Shown here piece after piece: positions 50,024-59,461 of a stretch of 64,000 nucleotides of DNA. Where the stretch lies: the NCBI RefSeq assembly GCF_000374925.1, contig NZ_KB895541.1, forward strand, positions 932,122 through 996,121. The letters are read 5' to 3'. The stretch is from Arthrobacter sp. 131MFCol6.1. Lineage in GTDB: Bacteria; Actinomycetota; Actinomycetes; Actinomycetales; Micrococcaceae. The first letter of the stretch is position 1. The number at the start of each line of letters is the position of its first letter. The notes beneath the pieces are model-generated. The model was not told where the DNA came from. It saw only the letters and a list, made by a program, of their open reading frames with translations, and did not search any database. The position numbers were made by a program, and so were the translations under genes.

Positions 50024-50830
50024 TTGGCGGCCAGTTCACGCAGCGCACGCGAGGCGAAGCGGCGCGTCCAGCAGATGGAGGCCAGGCGCGGCCTGCGCCG
50101 GGACCAGGACAAGCGCCGCAAGCGCGACAACGTCTTCGCCATCAGCGCCGGCACGGCGGCAATTGGCCTGGCCTTGGTGCTGCAGCTGACCGTTTTCGCC
50201 TCCAACCCGACCGAAGAGGAGTTCGCGGCCGTGCAGGAGGGACTGAACAGCCCGTCGGCATCCGCTACACCCACCGCGGCCCCGACGAATGGCGCGAACA
50301 TCCCCAAGCCGGAGACCGCCGCGGGCAAGACGTTCACGGGCGAGCTCAAGCTCAACCGCGGCACGCTCGGCGTCGAGTTCGACGGCACGAAGGCCCCCCA
50401 GGCCGCGGCGGTCTTCAAATCCCTTGCCGACCAGAAGTTCTACGACGGCGTCAGCTGCCACCGGCTGACCACGGCCGAGAACTTCGGCGTACTCCAGTGC
50501 GGGTCCAAGGCCGGCGACGGCAGCAGCGACCCGAGCTACACCTGGGGCCCGCTGGAAAACACCCCGCCGGACAACAAGTACCCCGCCGGAACGATCGCCG
50601 TGGCCCGGACTGGCGGGAACGCCAACGGCAACGGCACCCAGTTCTTCATTGTGTACAAGGACACAGTCATTCCAGCGGATGCCGCCGGCGGCTATACGGT
50701 GGTGGGCAAGGTGACCTCGGGGCTCGACGTGGTGGGCGGTATTGCCGCCGCCGGACTGAAGCCTGGCGACAACGCCACCGACGGCGCACCTGTGGAACCA
50801 GTCACGATAGACTCGTTCTCACTGAAGTAA
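50024..50830 (+). CDS. Membrane-anchored peptidyl-prolyl cis-trans isomerase (cyclophilin type)
   Basis: The 268-residue protein has a basic N terminus of about 35 residues, one membrane segment (about 40-60, NVFAISAGTAAIGLALVLQLTVFA), a Ser/Thr/Pro linker and a C-terminal cyclophilin domain. Cyclophilin motifs are FYDGVSCHR near residue 145 and NGNGTQFFI near residue 205. It assists folding of exported proteins. The TTG at 50024 is chosen because a perfect AGGAGG precedes it by 4 nt. An ATG at 49994 and a frame open to 49586 have no such site. DUF349 protein is next. Confidence 0.88.
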   Translation: MAASSRSAREAKRRVQQMEARRGLRRDQDKRRKRDNVFAISAGTAAIGLALVLQLTVFASNPTEEEFAAVQEGLNSPSASATPTAAPTNGANIPKPETAAGKTFTGELKLNRGTLGVEFDGTKAPQAAAVFKSLADQKFYDGVSCHRLTTAENFGVLQCGSKAGDGSSDPSYTWGPLENTPPDNKYPAGTIAVARTGGNANGNGTQFFIVYKDTVIPADAAGGYTVVGKVTSGLDVVGGIAAAGLKPGDNATDGAPVEPVTIDSFSLK

Positions 50831-50834
50831 CCAG

Positions 50835-50853
50835 CCGCGGCCCTAAAGGCCGT
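50835..50853 (+). terminator. Weak hairpin after the cyclophilin gene
   Basis: An 8-bp stem (one G-T pair) with a five-base loop stands just after the stop at 50830. A short mixed C/T stretch follows rather than a T-run. It may reduce readthrough into the DUF349 gene. Confidence 0.35.
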
Positions 50854-50891
50854 GGTCCCGGTATTTCCCTCCAAGCGAAAGACTTCTAGCG

Positions 50892-52529
50892 GTGACAGAC
50901 AGTCAGAAATCCGACGAAACATTGGCAACAGCAGCTGCCAACGAAACCGAAGCCGAGGCAACCCCAGCCGAGAGCGCAGGCGCTGCCGTAAACGCCGCCG
51001 GCGAGACTGCGGAACCCGCGGCCCCGGCCGCCGCAGGCGAGGAGCCCGCCGAGGCATCCGAACCCACTGTGTCGGCGGAAGCCGTCGAGGCTGCGGAGAC
51101 GACGGAGACGGCCGAGGCTGTTGACGAAGCCGAAGCGACTCCCGCATCCGCTCCGACGCCGGGCCCCACGGCCGCGCGTCCCGCGCCGAGCCCGGCAGCG
51201 TTTGCCGCCCGGCCGAAGGCCAAGCCGTCAGCGGCCGCACCGGCTCCCGCGCCGGTGGCCGTGTCCTCCGCAGCCTCACTGGCCGAAGCGGCCCGCTGGG
51301 GCCGTGTTGAAGGCGACGGCCACGTCTTCCTGACCGTTGACGGCACGGAATACCCCGTAGGCCAGTACCCGGGGGTCAGCGCCGACGAGGCCCTGGGCTA
51401 CTTCGCCCGGAAGTTCGACGACGTCGTGGCCCAGATCGTCCTGCTTGAACAGCGGGTGAGCTCCAAGGCGCCCACCGCGGACATGCAGAAGACCGTCACG
51501 CACCTGCGCGAGCAGCTCGCCGAACGGAACATGGTGGGCGACTTCCGCTCCGCCGAGGCCCGGCTGGACGCGCTGGTGACGCAGATCGGCGAGCTGGAAA
51601 AGGCCGAGAAAGCCGAACACGACGCCGTCCGCGCCGCTGAGCTTGCCGCCCGCGAGGCCATCGTGGCCGAGGCCGAGGAAATCGCCGGCCACGATCCCGC
51701 GCAGATCCAATGGAAGACCTCCAGTGCGCGGATGAACGAACTCTTCGAGAGCTGGAAGACCGCACAGAAGAGCGGCGTCCGGCTCGGCCGCAGCAACGAG
51801 GACGCGCTGTGGAAGCGGTTCCGCGCCGCCCGCACGGTGTTTGACCGGCACCGCCGCGCCTACTTCTCCCAGCTGGACAGCAACAATTCGGCGGCCAAGG
51901 CCGTAAAAGAGAAGCTGATCACCGAAGCCGAGGCCCTGTCCTCCTCGACCGACTGGGGTTTTGCCGCCGGCGAGTACCGCCGCCTGATGGATGAGTGGAA
52001 AGCCTCCCCCCGCGCCAGCCGCAAGGACGACGACGCGCTGTGGGCACGCTTCCGCGCCGCCCAGGACGTCTTCTTCACCAACCGGCAGGCAGCCAACGAC
52101 GAGATCGACCAGGAATACGGTGCGAACCTGGTGGTAAAGGAAGCGCTCCTGGTGGAGGCCAACGAGCTCCTGCCGATCAAGGATCTCGCGGCAGCCAAGA
52201 AGGCACTGCAGTCCATCCGGGACCGCTGGGAAGAAGCCGGCAAGGTGCCGCGCGCCGACATGGGCCGCGTCGAGGCCGGTCTGCGGAAGGTGGAGGACGC
52301 TGTCCGCCACGCCGAGGACGAAAACTGGAAGCGCTCCAACCCGGAGACGAAGGCACGCACCAACAGCGCCCTCACCCAGCTCGAAGCCGCCATCGCCGGT
52401 CTCAAGGAAGACCTGGCCAAGGCGGAGAAGGCCGGCGACGAACGCAAGATCAAGGCCGCCCGGGAAGCCCTCGAGGCACGCCAGGCCTGGCTGGAGCAAC
52501 TCGAGCGCTCAGCGAGCGAGCTCTCCTAG
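50892..52529 (+). CDS. DUF349-domain protein
   Basis: The 545-residue protein has an Ala/Glu/Pro-rich low-complexity first 130 residues, then a helical body with repeated DUF349 units (patterns such as WKTAQKSGVRLGRSNEDALWKRFR, cited by its W...G...D.LW.RF spacing, and W.ASPRASRKDDDALWARFR). The repeats form long antiparallel helices. DUF349 proteins have no proven enzymatic activity. The GTG at 50892 is used with a weak ribosome site. A terminator follows. In actinobacteria the gene often lies between the cyclophilin and relA, as here. Confidence 0.85.
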   Translation: MTDSQKSDETLATAAANETEAEATPAESAGAAVNAAGETAEPAAPAAAGEEPAEASEPTVSAEAVEAAETTETAEAVDEAEATPASAPTPGPTAARPAPSPAAFAARPKAKPSAAAPAPAPVAVSSAASLAEAARWGRVEGDGHVFLTVDGTEYPVGQYPGVSADEALGYFARKFDDVVAQIVLLEQRVSSKAPTADMQKTVTHLREQLAERNMVGDFRSAEARLDALVTQIGELEKAEKAEHDAVRAAELAAREAIVAEAEEIAGHDPAQIQWKTSSARMNELFESWKTAQKSGVRLGRSNEDALWKRFRAARTVFDRHRRAYFSQLDSNNSAAKAVKEKLITEAEALSSSTDWGFAAGEYRRLMDEWKASPRASRKDDDALWARFRAAQDVFFTNRQAANDEIDQEYGANLVVKEALLVEANELLPIKDLAAAKKALQSIRDRWEEAGKVPRADMGRVEAGLRKVEDAVRHAEDENWKRSNPETKARTNSALTQLEAAIAGLKEDLAKAEKAGDERKIKAAREALEARQAWLEQLERSASELS

Positions 52530-52570
52530 GCACGCTGCAGCCCAGTACGAAGTACACCAGCAGGTCAGTC

Positions 52571-52617
52571 CAGGCCCCGTTTCGGTTATCCACATGACCG
52601 GCACGGGGCCTGTTCTG
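52571..52617 (+). terminator. Terminator of the DUF349 gene
   Basis: A 10-bp perfect outer stem (52571-52580 with 52603-52612) and an inner CGGT/ACCG helix form one long hairpin, followed by TTCTGTGT. It lies 41 nt after the stop. Confidence 0.75.
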
Positions 52618-52645
52618 TGTCCGGGGAACCGGGAACGATGGCGGA

Positions 52646-53299
52646 ATGGTACCCATGCCCCGCGCTCCCGCCGTCCCGCAGGTTCCGGGCCGGCACGCCC
52701 CGGACCCGAGGGGGCCGGGTCCGGGAGACTGCGAACTCTACTCCCCCGGCGCTCTGTTCTCCTGGCCCGAGCTGCAGGCCATGGCCGCCGACGGCGTGCT
52801 GACGCAGCTGTATCAGCGCGGCTACCTGCCACCCGGGGCCAATGCCAGTCCGCAGCTTCGCGCGCGTGCCGCGTCCCTGGCGGTGGCGCCGGCAATCCGG
52901 CAGCGGGTCGTGGCGGGCCGGATGACCGCGGCATGGATCTATGGGTGTGCCACGGAGCCGGACCGTCTGGCGCTGCTGGTTGACGCCAACCGGCGGATTT
53001 CCAGCCTGCGGTCCGTGCGCGGCTGCACCTTCCACGAAGTTCGGCTGGGGCCGTTCGACGTCGTGAGCATGGGAGGCCTGATGGTGACCAGTCCGCTGCG
53101 CACGGCCGTGGACGTGGCGATGCACGTGGATGAGGAACGGGCCCTGCCGGCCCTGAGGGCGCTGCTGGCTCGTCCCGAACTGGGCGTGCGCCTGCGACTG
53201 CTCAGGCTTGCCGTTGACGCGAGTCCGCGCGTCCCGCACAAGCGGGCGGCCCTCGCGAAGCTCGCCGCCCTCGTGGCAGAGCCGGCGGCGCCGGATTGA
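52646..53299 (+). CDS. AbiEi-like protein of unknown role
   Basis: The 217-residue protein has a Pro-rich first 30 residues, then a helix-rich region. Its layout resembles AbiEi-type actinobacterial proteins: a predicted winged-helix N-terminal domain (FSWPELQAMAADGVLTQLYQRG), a central TAAWIYGC segment and a LRTAVDVAMH segment near residue 150. Canonical AbiEi is the antitoxin of a type IV system, but no AbiEii toxin gene neighbours this one. The endonuclease-like C-terminal domain often fused to such proteins is not evident. Its function is therefore open. It converges with relA 42 bp away. Confidence 0.6.
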   Translation: MVPMPRAPAVPQVPGRHAPDPRGPGPGDCELYSPGALFSWPELQAMAADGVLTQLYQRGYLPPGANASPQLRARAASLAVAPAIRQRVVAGRMTAAWIYGCATEPDRLALLVDANRRISSLRSVRGCTFHEVRLGPFDVVSMGGLMVTSPLRTAVDVAMHVDEERALPALRALLARPELGVRLRLLRLAVDASPRVPHKRAALAKLAALVAEPAAPD

Positions 53300-53341
53300 C
53301 CCCGTCCTCTCAAGGGTCGGGCCGAGCCGTGAACTGCCGGG

Positions 53342-55735
53342 TCAGCTGCGGCGGCGGTTTCCGGTGGTGCGGTACACGTCGAAGACGCCGTCGATCCTGC
53401 GGACCGCGCTGAGCACGTGGCTGAGGTACTTGGGGTCGCCCATCTCGAAGGCAAACTTGGAGATGGCCACCCGGTCCGTGGACGTGTGGACGCTCGCCGC
53501 CAGGATGTTGACGTGGTTTTCCGAGAGCACCCGGGTGACGTCGGAGAGCAGTGATTTGCGGTCCAGCGCCTCGACCTGGATCTCCACGAGGAACACGCTG
53601 GACTGTGTGGGGGCCCAGTCCACCTCCACGATCCTGTCCGGCTGGTCCATCAGGCCGCTCACGTTCGTGCAGTCGGTCCGGTGCACAGAGACCCCGGAGC
53701 CGCGCGTGACGAAGCCGAGGATCGGATCCGGCGGGACCGGCGTGCAGCACCGGGCCAGTTTAACCCAGACGTCGTCCACGCCGCGGACAACAACACCAGA
53801 ATCGGAGAAGCGGGCCTTGCTGACCTGGGTCGGGATGGAGACCTCGGTGAGGGCATCGTCCGGGTGCTCGTTCCCGCCGAGGCTCTCCACCAGGCGTTCC
53901 ATCACGGACTGCGCGGAGGTGTGGCCATCGCCCACACCGGCGTAGAGCCCGGAGATGTCGGCGTACTTGAAGTCCTCCGCGATCGCCGCGAGGGCGTCGT
54001 GGGTCATGAGCCGCTGCAGCGGGAGGTTTTGCTTCCGCATCGCCTTGGTCAGCAGGTCCTTGCCGCGGTCGATCGCTTCCTCGCGGCGTTCCTTGCTGAA
54101 CCATTGCCTGATCTTGTTTCGGGCCCGGGCACTCTTGACGAAGTGCTGCCAGTCCTGGCTGGGGCCGGCGCCTTCGGCCTTCGACGTGAAGATCTCGACC
54201 CAGTCGCCGTGGTTCAGTTCGCTGTTGAGCGGAACGAGCTTGCCGTTGACGCGCGCGCCGATGGTCCGGTGGCCTACCTCGGTGTGCACCGCGTACGCGA
54301 AGTCGACGGGCGTGGACCCGGCGGGGAGGGCCATGACCTCGCCCTTGGGGGTGAAGACGAACACTTCCCGGGCGTTGATCTCAAAGCGCAGGGAGTCGAG
54401 GAATTCGCCGGGGTCCGACGTCTCCTGCTGCCAGTCCACGAGGGACCGCAGCCAGCCCATGTCGCCGTCGCGCGGGCTGCCGGGGCCGGCGGCCGTACGG
54501 TTCGGCTGGTCCTTGTACTTCCAGTGTGCGGCGACGCCGTATTCGGCCCGGCGGTGCATCTCGTGGGTGCGGATCTGGATCTCCACCGGCTTGCCGCCGG
54601 GACCGATCACCGTGGTGTGCAGCGACTGGTACATGTTGAACTTGGGCATCGCGATGTAGTCCTTGAACCGCCCGGGCAGGGGGTTCCAGCGCGAGTGCAT
54701 CGCGCCCAGGGCCGCGTAACAGTCCCGGACTGAATCGACGAGGACGCGCACGCCCATGAGGTCGTTGATGTCGTCGAAGTCTTTGTCGCGGACGATCATC
54801 TTCTGGTAGATCGAGTAGTAGTGCTTTGGCCGTCCGGTGATCGTGGCCTTGATCTTCGCGGTCCGGAGGTCCTCGGTGATCTGGTTGCGGATGACCGCGA
54901 GGTTCTTTTCGCGCTCGGGGGTCCGGTCCCCCACCATGCGCACGATTTCCTCGTACACCTTCGGGTAGAGGGCCGCGAAGGACAGATCCTCCAGCTCCCA
55001 CTTGATGGTGTTCATGCCAAGCCGGTGGGCCAGCGGCGCGAAGATCTCCAGCGTTTCGCGCGCCTTGCGGGCCGAGGACTCGGCCGAGACAAAGCGCCAG
55101 GTGCGGGCGTTGTGGAGCCGGTCGGCGAGTTTGATCATCAGGACGCGGATGTCCTTGGCCATGGCGACGACCATCTTGCGCACAGTCTCGGACTGGGCCG
55201 CCTCACCAAAGCTGACCTTGTCCAGCTTCGTGACGCCGTCCACCAGCATGGCCACTTCCGGGCCGAACTCGGTCTTGAGGTCGGCGAGGGTATAGGACGT
55301 GTCTTCGACAGTGTCGTGCAGCAGGGCCGCGGCCAGCGTGGTGCCACTGAGGCCGAGTTCGGCGAGGATGGTGGCCACCGCGACCGGGTGGGTGATGTAT
55401 GGGTCACCACTCTTGCGCTTCTGGCCCCGGTGGCAGCGCTCGGCCACCACGAAGGCGCGCTGGATGAGGTCGAAATCCTCTTTGGGGTTGTTGGCGCGCA
55501 CCGTGCGCAACAAGGGCTCCAGGATCGGCGAGTACGCCGGAGCACCACGGCCCGTCAGCCGGGCAAGGCGGGATCTCGTGCGTTCGCGACGGCCGGGGAA
55601 AGTGGGCCGGGCACCGGAATTGTCAACCGGCACGGGAACATCGGGGCGTCCGGGAGCCACCAGGCCAGTCTGTGACCCCTGGCCTTGGCCCTTGTCCGCT
55701 GGTGCCTCCGGCACCGGCGTCGAACGTTCTTCCAA
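53342..55735 (-). CDS. relA: Bifunctional (p)ppGpp synthetase/hydrolase
   Basis: The 797-residue Rel protein makes and degrades the stringent-response alarmone. The hydrolase HD domain ([16 protein letters not shown], then LLHDTVEDT) lies near residues 95-145. The synthetase domain ([14 protein letters not shown], then [19 protein letters not shown]) is near 320-380. The TGS domain ([23 protein letters not shown]) is near 460, given here as its pattern, and a C-terminal ACT domain ends it. A basic, Pro-rich N-terminal extension of about 65 residues is added. The TTG at 55735 has GAGAGG seven bases upstream. It is the only long Rel in the window and may be the sole one. Confidence 0.97.
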   Translation of the reverse strand: MEERSTPVPEAPADKGQGQGSQTGLVAPGRPDVPVPVDNSGARPTFPGRRERTRSRLARLTGRGAPAYSPILEPLLRTVRANNPKEDFDLIQRAFVVAERCHRGQKRKSGDPYITHPVAVATILAELGLSGTTLAAALLHDTVEDTSYTLADLKTEFGPEVAMLVDGVTKLDKVSFGEAAQSETVRKMVVAMAKDIRVLMIKLADRLHNARTWRFVSAESSARKARETLEIFAPLAHRLGMNTIKWELEDLSFAALYPKVYEEIVRMVGDRTPEREKNLAVIRNQITEDLRTAKIKATITGRPKHYYSIYQKMIVRDKDFDDINDLMGVRVLVDSVRDCYAALGAMHSRWNPLPGRFKDYIAMPKFNMYQSLHTTVIGPGGKPVEIQIRTHEMHRRAEYGVAAHWKYKDQPNRTAAGPGSPRDGDMGWLRSLVDWQQETSDPGEFLDSLRFEINAREVFVFTPKGEVMALPAGSTPVDFAYAVHTEVGHRTIGARVNGKLVPLNSELNHGDWVEIFTSKAEGAGPSQDWQHFVKSARARNKIRQWFSKERREEAIDRGKDLLTKAMRKQNLPLQRLMTHDALAAIAEDFKYADISGLYAGVGDGHTSAQSVMERLVESLGGNEHPDDALTEVSIPTQVSKARFSDSGVVVRGVDDVWVKLARCCTPVPPDPILGFVTRGSGVSVHRTDCTNVSGLMDQPDRIVEVDWAPTQSSVFLVEIQVEALDRKSLLSDVTRVLSENHVNILAASVHTSTDRVAISKFAFEMGDPKYLSHVLSAVRRIDGVFDVYRTTGNRRRS

Positions 55736-55815
55736 TGGAGCACCTCTCGCGACCGGTTAATTATTCAAGTGTATTCCCGCAGCAGGATACTTCGATAACC
55801 GACGGGGATACGGCG

Positions 55816-55855
55816 ACGGGCCGGAGGCCGTCGAAAGGGACGGTCTCCGGCCCGT
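55816..55855 (-). terminator. 17-bp hairpin between secF and relA
   Basis: The arms 55816-55832 and 55839-55855 pair over 17 positions with one G-T. On the minus strand it follows the secF stop by about 20 nt and has no U-tract. It may separate secDF from relA transcripts. Confidence 0.6.
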
Positions 55856-55875
55856 TTGTGGCCGCTTGGGACGGT

Positions 55876-56895
55876 TCAGGCCGTGGCGGGCGATGCCGGC
55901 GACGCGGTCTTGGCTGCCGCTTCGGCGCGCCTCTGCTCCACGCGCTTGGCCTGCTTGACCAGGTCGGGTTCGCCCTGCCGCAGCGCGGCGTACAGCGGAG
56001 CCGCGATGAAGATCGTGGCGGCAGTGCCGACCAGGATGCCCACGAACAGCGCCAGGGACAGGTCCCGCAGGGTTCCGGCACCGAGCAGCCCGGCCCCGAT
56101 GAAGAGGATCGCACCGACCGGCAGGATGGCCACCACCATGGTGTTGATGGACCGGACCAGGGTCTGGTTGATGGCGAGGTTGACCTCTTCGGCGAAGGTC
56201 CGCCGGGTGGAGGCCTGCATGTCCGAGGTGTTCTCCCGGATCTTGTCGAACACCACCACGGTGTCGTACAGCGAGTAGCTGAGCACCGTGAGGAAGCCGA
56301 TGATGGCGGACGGGGTCACTTCGAAGTCGCTGAGGCCGTAAACACCGGCGGTCATGAACATCGTGACGGCCATGCCGACAAGTGCCGAGAGCGACATCTT
56401 CCAGGTCCGGAAGTAGAGCGCCATCAGCACGGCGGCCAGGCCCACAAAGATTGCCAGACCCATCAGCGCCTGCTTCGTGACGTCCGCACCCCAGGTGGGG
56501 CCGACGAAGGTTGACGTGACTTCGTTATCCGTCACGCCGTAGGCCTTGGTGAGGCCTTCCTTGATCTGCAGCGTCTCGTCGTCGGAGAGCTTGTCCGTCT
56601 GGATCCGCATGGTGGTGCCGGCGACATTCGCCACGCGCGGCACGGACCCCGCCACGACGTCCGTGACGGCCTTCTCGCCGAGGGAGGCCTCGGTGGTCTT
56701 GACGTTGGAGACCGTGAACTCGGAGCCGCCGCGGAACTCGATGCCGAGGTTGAATCCACCCTTGGCGACCGGGATCAGGATTGAGAGCGCGACGGCGATT
56801 CCGGCGATCAGGAACCAGATCTTCCTGTAACCGACGAAGTCGTACGAGCGCTTGCCCGTGTACAGCTCATTGCCGAATGTTGAGAAGTTGACCAT
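55876..56895 (-). CDS. secF: Protein translocase subunit SecF
   Basis: The 339-residue membrane protein works with SecD and uses the proton gradient to help translocation. Six membrane segments and the N-terminal SecD/F domain are visible. The conserved FRGGSEF motif lies near residue 58, and the C-terminal SIYDTVVVFDKIREN segment near residue 215 carries the proton-path Asp. The ATG lies directly after the secD stop. Confidence 0.96.
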   Translation of the reverse strand: MVNFSTFGNELYTGKRSYDFVGYRKIWFLIAGIAVALSILIPVAKGGFNLGIEFRGGSEFTVSNVKTTEASLGEKAVTDVVAGSVPRVANVAGTTMRIQTDKLSDDETLQIKEGLTKAYGVTDNEVTSTFVGPTWGADVTKQALMGLAIFVGLAAVLMALYFRTWKMSLSALVGMAVTMFMTAGVYGLSDFEVTPSAIIGFLTVLSYSLYDTVVVFDKIRENTSDMQASTRRTFAEEVNLAINQTLVRSINTMVVAILPVGAILFIGAGLLGAGTLRDLSLALFVGILVGTAATIFIAAPLYAALRQGEPDLVKQAKRVEQRRAEAAAKTASPASPATA

Positions 56896-58671
56896 TTACT
56901 TGCCCTCCTTGGACGCGCTCTTGGAGGTACCGGCGAGCTGTGCCTGTTGTGCCTGATCCTGCTTTTCGGCGAGACGGCGTTCTGCAATGGTCATCCGGCG
57001 CTCTGCCTCGGCGGCGGCACCGGTGTTCTTCGCCCGTACTACTGCCACGGGCTTGTCCTCCGGGGTACGCATCCGGCCGGCACCGCGGTACAGCGGAACG
57101 GCGCCGAGGCGCTTCGGGTCCAGGCCCGAGAACCGGTGGCCTTCGCCGAAGAACTTGGTGCGGGCCAGCAGCTGCAGGGTGGGGTGGGTGAACATGAAGA
57201 CGACGATGAGGTCGGCGATTGCGGTGAGGCCGAGGGTGAACGCGAAGCCGCGGACGTTGCCCACTGCCACGAAGAACAGCACGACGGCGGCGAGGAGGTT
57301 CACGGCCTTGGACGCGAGGATGGTGCGCTTGGCCCGCTTCCAGCCGTTTTCGACGGCCGAGACTAGGCCGCGTCCTTCGCGGAGCTCATCGCGGATGCGC
57401 TCGAAGTAGACGATGAACGAGTCGGCCGTCTGGCCGATGGCCACGATCAGGCCGGCGACGCCGGCGAGGGAAAGCCGGTAGTTTTCGGTCCAGCCCAGGA
57501 TGGCGATGGCCAGGAACGTCAGCACGCCGGCGATCACGAGGGAGGCCACGGTCACGAAGCCAAGGGCCCGGTACTGGAACAGCGAGTAGATCACCACGAG
57601 CAGCAGGCCGATCAGGCCGGCAAGCATACCCATGCGGAGCTGCTCCCCGCCCAGGGTCGCCGAGATCTGCTGTTCGCTCTGGATTTCGAAGCTGATTGGC
57701 AGGGCACCGAAACGGAGCTGGTCGGAGAGGGCCTTGGCCGACTCCTCGGTGAACCCGCCGGTGATCTGCGGCCGGCCGTCGGTGATGACGGCGAGGGAGC
57801 GCGGGGCGGAGATGACCTGGTCGTCCAGGACGATAGCGAACTGGGACTTCGGATCCGAGCCGGTCTGGCCGCCGCCGGCGGCGTAGAACTGGTACAGGCG
57901 CTCGGTGATTTCCTTGAACTTGGTGGTGCCCGCGTCATCGAACTGGATGTTGACGGCCCATTCATTGGTCACGGCACCCTGGGCGCCGCGCTGCAGCTGG
58001 AAGGAGGAGGACTTGATGTTCGAGCCCTTCACCTCCACCGGACCGAGGATGTACTTGATGGCCGGCGAATTGGCCGACGCCGGCTCGCAGGTCACCAGCG
58101 GCTTGGTCGGGTCCGAGCGCTGCTGCTTGTCCTGGGAGGGGTTGTCGCAGTCGAGCGCCTCGAACTGCTTGTAGACCTCGGGGGTAATCCAGTTCTCGTC
58201 GCTGCTGTTGGCGGGTGCGGCAGTCGGCTTCGGCAGCTGGGCGTCCGGGGTCCTGGACGCGGCGGGGACCGCTGCGCCGGGACCGGTCTGGATGACCGGG
58301 CGGAAGTTCATGTCGGCGGAAGCCTGGATCAGCGCACGGGTTTCCTTGGCAGGGGTTCCCGGGAGGCTGACGACGACGTTGCGGCCGGACTGCGTGCTGA
58401 TTTCCGCTTCCGCGACACCTGAGCCGTCCACGCGCTGGCGAATGATCGCCACGGCCTGGTTGAGCTGGTCTTCGGTGATACCCGAACCGCCCTCAACCTT
58501 GGGCGCCAGGATCATCTGGGTGCCACCTTCAAGGTCCAGTGCGAGCTTTGGAGCCCAGCCCGCCTGGCCGGCCATCGTGCCGCCCGCCAGGACAGCCGTC
58601 ATGGCGGCGATGATTACGCCAAGCCAGACCAGCATCCTGATGGCTGAGTATTTGGGGCCAGTTCGTGCCAT
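56896..58671 (-). CDS. secD: Protein translocase subunit SecD
   Basis: The 591-residue protein has an N-terminal membrane helix, a large extracytoplasmic P1 region (about 45-390) and five C-terminal membrane segments with IGQTADSFIVYFERIRDE near residue 450. The segment EGGTQMILAP near residue 47 is typical. P1 contains an insertion of roughly 70-80 residues rich in Pro/Ala/Ser (about 135-210) compared with short SecDs. The C-terminal tail is charged. It is followed immediately by secF. Confidence 0.95.
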   Translation of the reverse strand: MARTGPKYSAIRMLVWLGVIIAAMTAVLAGGTMAGQAGWAPKLALDLEGGTQMILAPKVEGGSGITEDQLNQAVAIIRQRVDGSGVAEAEISTQSGRNVVVSLPGTPAKETRALIQASADMNFRPVIQTGPGAAVPAASRTPDAQLPKPTAAPANSSDENWITPEVYKQFEALDCDNPSQDKQQRSDPTKPLVTCEPASANSPAIKYILGPVEVKGSNIKSSSFQLQRGAQGAVTNEWAVNIQFDDAGTTKFKEITERLYQFYAAGGGQTGSDPKSQFAIVLDDQVISAPRSLAVITDGRPQITGGFTEESAKALSDQLRFGALPISFEIQSEQQISATLGGEQLRMGMLAGLIGLLLVVIYSLFQYRALGFVTVASLVIAGVLTFLAIAILGWTENYRLSLAGVAGLIVAIGQTADSFIVYFERIRDELREGRGLVSAVENGWKRAKRTILASKAVNLLAAVVLFFVAVGNVRGFAFTLGLTAIADLIVVFMFTHPTLQLLARTKFFGEGHRFSGLDPKRLGAVPLYRGAGRMRTPEDKPVAVVRAKNTGAAAEAERRMTIAERRLAEKQDQAQQAQLAGTSKSASKEGK

Positions 58672-58698
58672 TGTCGATCTTTCTATTATTTACGGCGG

Positions 58699-58735
58699 AT
58701 CCGCCGGCGCGGGCTCTGGGCCCCCGCCGGCGGAT
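58699..58735 (-). repeat. Stem-loop in the yajC-secD gap
   Basis: The 11-bp outer stem (58699-58709 with 58725-58735) plus further internal pairs fold this 105-bp gap into one hairpin. A nested palindrome CGGCGGATCCGCCG (58693-58706) can compete with it. It could set the level of secDF relative to yajC. Confidence 0.55.
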
Positions 58736-58776
58736 GCCCGCAACCGTTGCTTCGCGGGATAGCTCAGGAAGGCAGA

Positions 58777-59283
58777 CTAGCTGTCTTTTTTGCCTTCGTC
58801 GTTGAGGCGGCGCAGGGTTTCCTCGGGCGTTTCGGTGCGCGGCGCGTCGTGGACCGGGGCGCTGGCGTCCGTGCCCTCAGCACCCAGCTTCTCGGTGGTC
58901 AGCGAGGACGCATCGTCGGGAACGACGGTCGGCTCCTCGGCAGCGACAACCGGCTCCACAATTTTGGTGACGGCCTGGCGGTGCACGGTGGCGGTGTTCC
59001 CCGGGGAGAGCTCCAGCGTGACCTTGTTCTCGGCCTCATCGATGTTCACGATCCGGCCGAACAGCCCGAAGCTCGTCATGACCTCGACACCGGGCTCGAA
59101 CTTGGACTGAAGCTGTGCCTGCTGCTGCTGGGTCTTCTTGTTGCGGCGGAACATCATGAAGACGAAAAGTCCGAGCATGACGAACAGGAGAATCGTCATG
59201 ATGTCGATGCCGCCGCCGGCCTGCGGCTGGGTCTGGGCAGAAATAAGTCCGAACACAGGGATTGTTCCGTTCTGTACTTGCAT
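58777..59283 (-). CDS. yajC: Preprotein translocase subunit YajC
   Basis: The 168-residue protein has one membrane helix (about residues 28-46) and a cytoplasmic domain with the YajC signature (FEPGVEVMTSFGLFGRIV). The acidic tail of about 70 residues is longer than in Escherichia coli. It partners SecDF. A GCTG-A5-CAGC mini-hairpin sits immediately upstream of the ATG, with no clear ribosome site. Confidence 0.93.
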   Translation of the reverse strand: MQVQNGTIPVFGLISAQTQPQAGGGIDIMTILLFVMLGLFVFMMFRRNKKTQQQQAQLQSKFEPGVEVMTSFGLFGRIVNIDEAENKVTLELSPGNTATVHRQAVTKIVEPVVAAEEPTVVPDDASSLTTEKLGAEGTDASAPVHDAPRTETPEETLRRLNDEGKKDS

Positions 59284-59461
59284 AGCTGTTTTTCAGCAAC
59301 GTCCGTTTGCTCCGGGCGGCGCGGGCAGGGGTCTGCGCAGCAAACTGGCAGCGAGACCGTCCCCCAGACCGCCGGCGGCTACCTGCTCTCCGCCCACGGA
59401 AACAAAACCCGAACGTGCCGAGCGTCATACCAGTCTAAAGGGAAAAGCTGAAAGAACGGTG

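Noticed and set aside
58693..58706. Perfect palindrome CGGCGGATCCGCCG as an operator
   Set aside because: It is part of a larger intercistronic hairpin within one operon, so a transcription-factor site is less likely.
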